64,000 bases of DNA, from the NCBI GenBank assembly GCA_035489435.1, contig DATHKG010000156.1. One strand, given 5' to 3'. The notes beneath the pieces are model-generated. The model was not told the DNA's origin and did no database searches. It saw only the letters and a list, made by a program, of their open reading frames with translations. Made by a program: the position numbers and the translations under genes. Within the stretch, counting starts at the first letter, position 1, and each line of letters begins with the position of its first letter. The DNA is from DATHKG01 sp035489435 (GTDB lineage: Bacteria; Bacteroidota; Bacteroidia; Chitinophagales; Chitinophagaceae). Positions 60,425 through 64,000 of this stretch are shown piece after piece.

Positions 60425-61471
60425 CTAAACCGCACTGATAAACTGTTGCAGAAAACGCACATCGTTTTCACTGAAAAGTCTTATATCATTAATGCCATAT
60501 TTAAGCATGGCAGGCCTTTCAATGCCCATTCCAAAAGCAAAACCCGTATACTTTTCAGGATCGATATTACAATTTTCAAGCACTTTCGGATGTACCATAC
60601 CGCAACCCAGGATCTCTAGCCAACCCGTACGTTTGCAAACGGAGCAGCCCTTGCCATGACAGATCTGGCATTCAATGTCCATCTCTGCACTTGGCTCTGT
60701 AAATGGAAAGTAGCTGGGACGAAACCTGGTTTTTATATCCTTGCCATACATCTCCTGGACAAAAAAGTAAAGCGTTTGTTTCAGATCCGCGAAAGACACA
60801 TTTTCATCAATATATAAGCCTTCAATCTGGTGGAAAAAACAATGCGACCTTGCACTGACAGTTTCATTCCGGTAAACACGACCGGGGCAGATTATACGGA
60901 TGGGTAAATTGCCTTTTTCCATCGCCCTGATCTGTGTATTGCTGGTGTGGGTTCGGAGAAGCCAATCACTCATCCCAGGTTTTGCATGTTCGAGGTAAAA
61001 GGTATCCTGCATATCACGGGCAGGATGATGCTCGGGAAGATTAAGTGCCGTGAAATTATGCCAGTCATCCTCTATCTCAGGACCCTCGGCAACGGAAAAC
61101 CCTAATCTCTGGAATATAGATTCCACATGGTTTAAAAAAAGATGAATGGGATGAAGCGAACCAAGCGGAAGTTCATCGCCGGGCAGGGAGAGGTCGGTTC
61201 CCGCCTCAGATTTTGATCCACGGGCCGAATCAAGTGCCTGTTTTGCTGTTTCAAACTTGTTTTCAGCAATTTGTTTAAACTCGTTCAACAGGAGACCGAA
61301 TTCTTTTTTCTGAGGACCCGGCACATTTTTCATCTCGATGAAAAGACTCTTCACTAATCCCTTCGTTCCAAGAAATTTTATCCGGTATGTTTCCAGGGCT
61401 TCCGGGTCTGCAAGGTTAAGTTCTCCGATCTCTTTTTTGTAGTTCTCAATTTGTTGTAACAATTGCTCCAT
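60425..61471 (-). CDS. pheS: Phenylalanyl-tRNA synthetase alpha subunit
   Basis: A 348-residue class II aminoacyl-tRNA synthetase subunit that, with PheT, charges tRNA-Phe. MEQLLQQIENYKKEI forms the coiled-coil arm; the core shows HPIHLFLNHVESIFQRLGF, the motif 2 region VYRNETVSARSHCFFHQIEG and motif 3 FAFGMGIERPAMLKYGI. A Cys-rich insert CQICHGKGCSVCKRTGW (about 286-302) is typical of Bacteroidota PheS and may bind zinc. The ATG at 61471 gives the family length. pheT is not in the window. Confidence 0.95.
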   Translation of the reverse strand: MEQLLQQIENYKKEIGELNLADPEALETYRIKFLGTKGLVKSLFIEMKNVPGPQKKEFGLLLNEFKQIAENKFETAKQALDSARGSKSEAGTDLSLPGDELPLGSLHPIHLFLNHVESIFQRLGFSVAEGPEIEDDWHNFTALNLPEHHPARDMQDTFYLEHAKPGMSDWLLRTHTSNTQIRAMEKGNLPIRIICPGRVYRNETVSARSHCFFHQIEGLYIDENVSFADLKQTLYFFVQEMYGKDIKTRFRPSYFPFTEPSAEMDIECQICHGKGCSVCKRTGWLEILGCGMVHPKVLENCNIDPEKYTGFAFGMGIERPAMLKYGINDIRLFSENDVRFLQQFISAV

Positions 61472-61564
61472 ACCGCAAATATAAGAAGATTGCTTTTCGT
61501 GATGGAACCCGAAAATTCCGGGGCCCGGCATTGGTCATTCAGTATTCACCACTAACTTGCAAGC

Positions 61565-62701
61565 ATGTCTGATCTAATGTATATCACAGATTTTTTGGAG
61601 AAAGTAAATACCGGCATGCTTTCAGAAGATGAAGGCTATAGAGAAGGTCAGCTTGGCAAAAGCATTCTTATTTATGAATATGAAATGCCTGACCTGGCAG
61701 AGAGCGATATCATTATCGTTGGCTGCCCGGAATATCGCGGACGACAACCAGGCAAATACCAGGCAAACGGCCCGGATAATGTTCGCAGTCATTTATATGG
61801 AATGTATTACTGGCACCCGGAAATACGCATTGCCGATATAGGGAATATTAAAAACGGAGCAACGCTCAGTGACACATATGCAGCATTGAAAACAGTTGTA
61901 GGCGAATGTTTAGATGCAGGTAAAACTGTTATTATCGTGGGTGGGTCCCATGATCTTACATTGGCTCAGTACTATGCTTATTCAGACAGAAGCAACATTA
62001 TTGAAGCTGTATGTGTGGATGCACAGATTGATATTGATATCGATTCACGTAAAAGGGAAGATAGTTTCCTTATGGAAATGCTCACCGGCGAACCAAACTA
62101 TATAAGGCAATATAATCACATAGGTTTTCAAAGCTATTATGTTCATCCGCATATGCTGCAAACTATGGATAAGCTGAGGTTTGATTGCTTCCGTGTTGGT
62201 CATGTGAAGGATTCAATTGAAGAGATGGAGCCGGTTATCAGGAGTTCCAGGCTGTTCAGTTTTGACATTTCGGCTATTGCTAACAGTTATGCACCGGCAA
62301 ACCGCTTTTCGCCCAATGGGTTAAATGGTGAAGAAGCCTGCGTGCTGATGCGTTTTGCGGGGATGAGCTCCAGTGTCAATAGTATCGGTATTTATGGCTA
62401 CGATGATATACTTGATCGTGATTCATTAACTGCAAAGCAGATAAGCCAGATGATCTGGTATGCTATAGATGGCCGCAGTCGCGGTCAGCGTGAGGCTCCA
62501 CTTGATGAAAAAGGATCCTTCAATGAATATCACCTGGCTTTTGGTGAAGTTCAGACAGTGTTCCTGCAAAGTAAAAAAACAGGTAGGTGGTGGATGCAGT
62601 TACCTGATAGAAGTTTCATTCCTTGTTCGCACAAAGATTATCTTCTTGCAAGTTCAGATGAAATTCCGGAAAGATGGTTAAGGGCGCAGGAAAGAGGCTG
62701 A
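61565..62701 (+). CDS. Arginase/formimidoylglutamase-like protein with missing metal ligands
   Basis: A 378-residue protein of the ureohydrolase fold. Family blocks: IIVGGSHDLTLAQ (123-135), AVCVDAQIDIDID (148-160) and LFSFDISAIAN (230-240). Compared with arginase the ligand pattern H/DxHxD/DxD becomes His129, Asp152-Gln154-Asp156, Asp234-Ser236, so two of six manganese ligands are lost. Similar sequences are annotated as formimidoylglutamase in Bacteroidota, but an enzymatic role is doubtful here. It is divergent from pheS. Confidence 0.72.
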   Translation: MSDLMYITDFLEKVNTGMLSEDEGYREGQLGKSILIYEYEMPDLAESDIIIVGCPEYRGRQPGKYQANGPDNVRSHLYGMYYWHPEIRIADIGNIKNGATLSDTYAALKTVVGECLDAGKTVIIVGGSHDLTLAQYYAYSDRSNIIEAVCVDAQIDIDIDSRKREDSFLMEMLTGEPNYIRQYNHIGFQSYYVHPHMLQTMDKLRFDCFRVGHVKDSIEEMEPVIRSSRLFSFDISAIANSYAPANRFSPNGLNGEEACVLMRFAGMSSSVNSIGIYGYDDILDRDSLTAKQISQMIWYAIDGRSRGQREAPLDEKGSFNEYHLAFGEVQTVFLQSKKTGRWWMQLPDRSFIPCSHKDYLLASSDEIPERWLRAQERG

Positions 62702-62702
62702 G

Positions 62703-62830
62703 CTTAATACAAGTGGTGAGTTGTGAGTGGTTAGTTTAGTTATGAGTTATGAGTTATGAGTGATGAGTGGGTTAGGAGTTAGGAGTGAGGTAGGAATTAG
62801 GGTGATGAGGGGTGAAAAGTAAAAATAAAT
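62703..62830. repeat. GTTATGAG and GTGAGTGG word array
   Basis: The gap between the ureohydrolase-like and PBP4 genes is filled with GTGGTGAGTTG, GTTATGAG and GAGTGATGAG words, the same families as elsewhere in the window. No gene is visible. Confidence 0.6.
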
Positions 62831-62834
62831 TTAG

Positions 62835-64000
62835 ATGATACTTAAATCAGTTTACGGGGTTGTTGGGTTGGTTGGTTTGTTTACGTTGGTTTCATGTTCA
62901 GTACAAAAACGGTTAGGCCGTCAGTTGAATGATGAAGTGCTGAAAGATAAAAATCTTGTTAATGCACATGTTGGTGTTTCTATTATTGATGCAGGCAACC
63001 AACAGCCATTGTTTAATTACCAGTCGGATAAATATTTTGTACCCGCTTCAAATACGAAAATCTTTACCTGTTATGCCGCCATGAAGTTCCTGGGTGACAG
63101 TGTTAAGGGCATCGAATTCATCGAAGATGATACCGCGATTTATCTTATTCCTTCCGGTGATCCCACTTTTTTACACCAGGATTTTCCCGATCAGCCAGTG
63201 ACCAGGTTTTTACAGGCTGCCCAAAAACCGTTATATATATCAGACGAGAATTGGGACGATAAGGCCCTTGGCAGCGGCTGGTCATGGGACGATTACAGCA
63301 GTTCCTACATGGCAGAAAGAAGTCCTTTGCCGGTCTATGGAAACGTTATCCGCTGGATACAGGAGCTTGATACAAGTGCTCCTGCTACAGACAACATACT
63401 GGATCAGCCGGTTTTTACTTATTCAATACCCGATGTGAACTGGTCCGTGAGATTTACACCAGATTTAAAAAAACGAAACTTTTCTGTTTCACGGAATAAG
63501 GATGAAAATGTGTTTACAATAACCCAGGGCATAGAACCCAAAAAGGAACAGCAGGTTCCGTTTATTACAAAAGGTATTCAATCCGCAATTGAACTTTTGC
63601 CAGATTCCTTGCGGAAAACGATAACGAAACTTGATAAACCAGCCGCAGGAGTTGTGAACAAACGCAGCATTATGTCAAGACCAATGGATTCATTGTTAAG
63701 ACCAATGATGCAGAACAGCGATAACTTTTTTGCTGAGCAGGTCCTCCTCATGGTCGCTAATGAAAGGTTTGGAAAAATGAACGACAATCTGATAACTGAT
63801 ACGCTGCTGGATATTGAATTAAAGGATTTACCTCAGCGACCCCGGTGGGCAGACGGCAGTGGCCTAAGCCGGTTCAATTTGTTTACACCGGCAGATTTTG
63901 TAACGATTCTTACCAAAATGAAAAATGAGTTTGGTATGGACCGGATAAAGCGCGTTTTTGCTACCGGGGGCAAAGGCACATTGTTAAATTTTTACAAAAA
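62835..64000 (+). CDS. dacB: D-Ala-D-Ala carboxypeptidase/endopeptidase (PBP4/S13), cut by the window edge
   Basis: The first 388 codons of a lipoprotein (VGLFTLVSCSVQ, lipobox LVSC near residue 21) of the S13 PBP4 family. The SxxK nucleophile motif is ASNTKIF (about 75-81). The SxN motif is NSDNFFAEQVL (about 295-305). The segment GKGTLLNFYK near the right edge precedes the final KTG motif, which lies outside the window. The enzyme trims or cleaves peptidoglycan peptides in the periplasm. The ATG at 62835 opens the lipoprotein signal. Confidence 0.88.
   Translation, partial: MILKSVYGVVGLVGLFTLVSCSVQKRLGRQLNDEVLKDKNLVNAHVGVSIIDAGNQQPLFNYQSDKYFVPASNTKIFTCYAAMKFLGDSVKGIEFIEDDTAIYLIPSGDPTFLHQDFPDQPVTRFLQAAQKPLYISDENWDDKALGSGWSWDDYSSSYMAERSPLPVYGNVIRWIQELDTSAPATDNILDQPVFTYSIPDVNWSVRFTPDLKKRNFSVSRNKDENVFTITQGIEPKKEQQVPFITKGIQSAIELLPDSLRKTITKLDKPAAGVVNKRSIMSRPMDSLLRPMMQNSDNFFAEQVLLMVANERFGKMNDNLITDTLLDIELKDLPQRPRWADGSGLSRFNLFTPADFVTILTKMKNEFGMDRIKRVFATGGKGTLLNFYK

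Overview
The window looks like a chromosomal segment of a gliding-lineage member of the Bacteroidota, most likely Chitinophagaceae-like (family-level placement is inference). Reasons: gldC, gldH, a PorG-like DUF6089 barrel, a secreted protein with a type IX secretion (T9SS) C-terminal sorting domain, DUF4290, DUF2911 and BatD, promoters that fit the Bacteroidota -7 element TAnnTTTG rather than sigma70 boxes, and few clear Shine-Dalgarno sequences. Almost all of it is housekeeping DNA with about 65 genes; no tRNA, rRNA, insertion sequence, prophage or CRISPR array was recognised.

Layout. 1-500: mosaic of direct and inverted repeats. 0.5-9.8 kb: DUF2400 protein, cystathionine gamma-synthase, asparagine synthase, a DUF2911 pair, ACP phosphodiesterase, two related small secreted PepSY-like proteins and a deoxyhypusine-synthase-like enzyme. 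9.9-18.8 kb: tatC, a CNNM/CBS protein, gmk, then a small accessory island (13.1-14.7 kb: a Panacea antitoxin with an unrecognised partner, plus decayed reading frames), free-methionine sulfoxide reductase, murA, DUF4290 and a T9SS cargo protein. 19.1-32 kb, all on the + strand: gldC, yqeY, cvpA, a hydrolase, a CBS protein, an Omp85 protein, nadK, porG-like, uppS, bamA, two ompH/skp genes and murI, a dense envelope-biogenesis block. 32-35.9 kb: lipoproteins, rpmH-rnpA-yidD and superoxide dismutase. 36-51.6 kb: Gfo/Idh oxidoreductase with DUF1080, tadA, an Lrp-EamA export operon, a gluconate permease, aldehyde dehydrogenase with glutathione peroxidase, dus, CPBP protease, cdsA and psd, a HAD nucleotidase, an SDR and batD. 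51.7-64 kb: a gldH-histidine kinase-response regulator operon, yicC, a pseudouridine synthase, an LpxD paralogue, a CarboxypepD_reg protein, an epimerase, hbd, pheS, a degenerate ureohydrolase and a truncated PBP4 gene.

How the genes work together. Much of the window serves the cell envelope: MurA, MurI, UppS and PBP4 for peptidoglycan; LpxD for lipid A; CdsA and Psd for phospholipid; BamA and the Skp proteins for outer-membrane proteins; TatC and T9SS parts for export; GldC and GldH for gliding.

Most interesting signals: (1) short tandem duplications that begin at, or contain, stop codons of unrelated genes; (2) three 13-bp palindromes spaced exactly 30 bp upstream of an Lrp-family gene; (3) the Panacea toxin-antitoxin-like pair with an unrecognised partner and its own dyad operators; (4) an epimerase gene with no canonical start codon; (5) enzyme relatives with altered catalytic residues (MurA Cys to Asp, deoxyhypusine-synthase-like without its lysine, ureohydrolase-like without two metal ligands).
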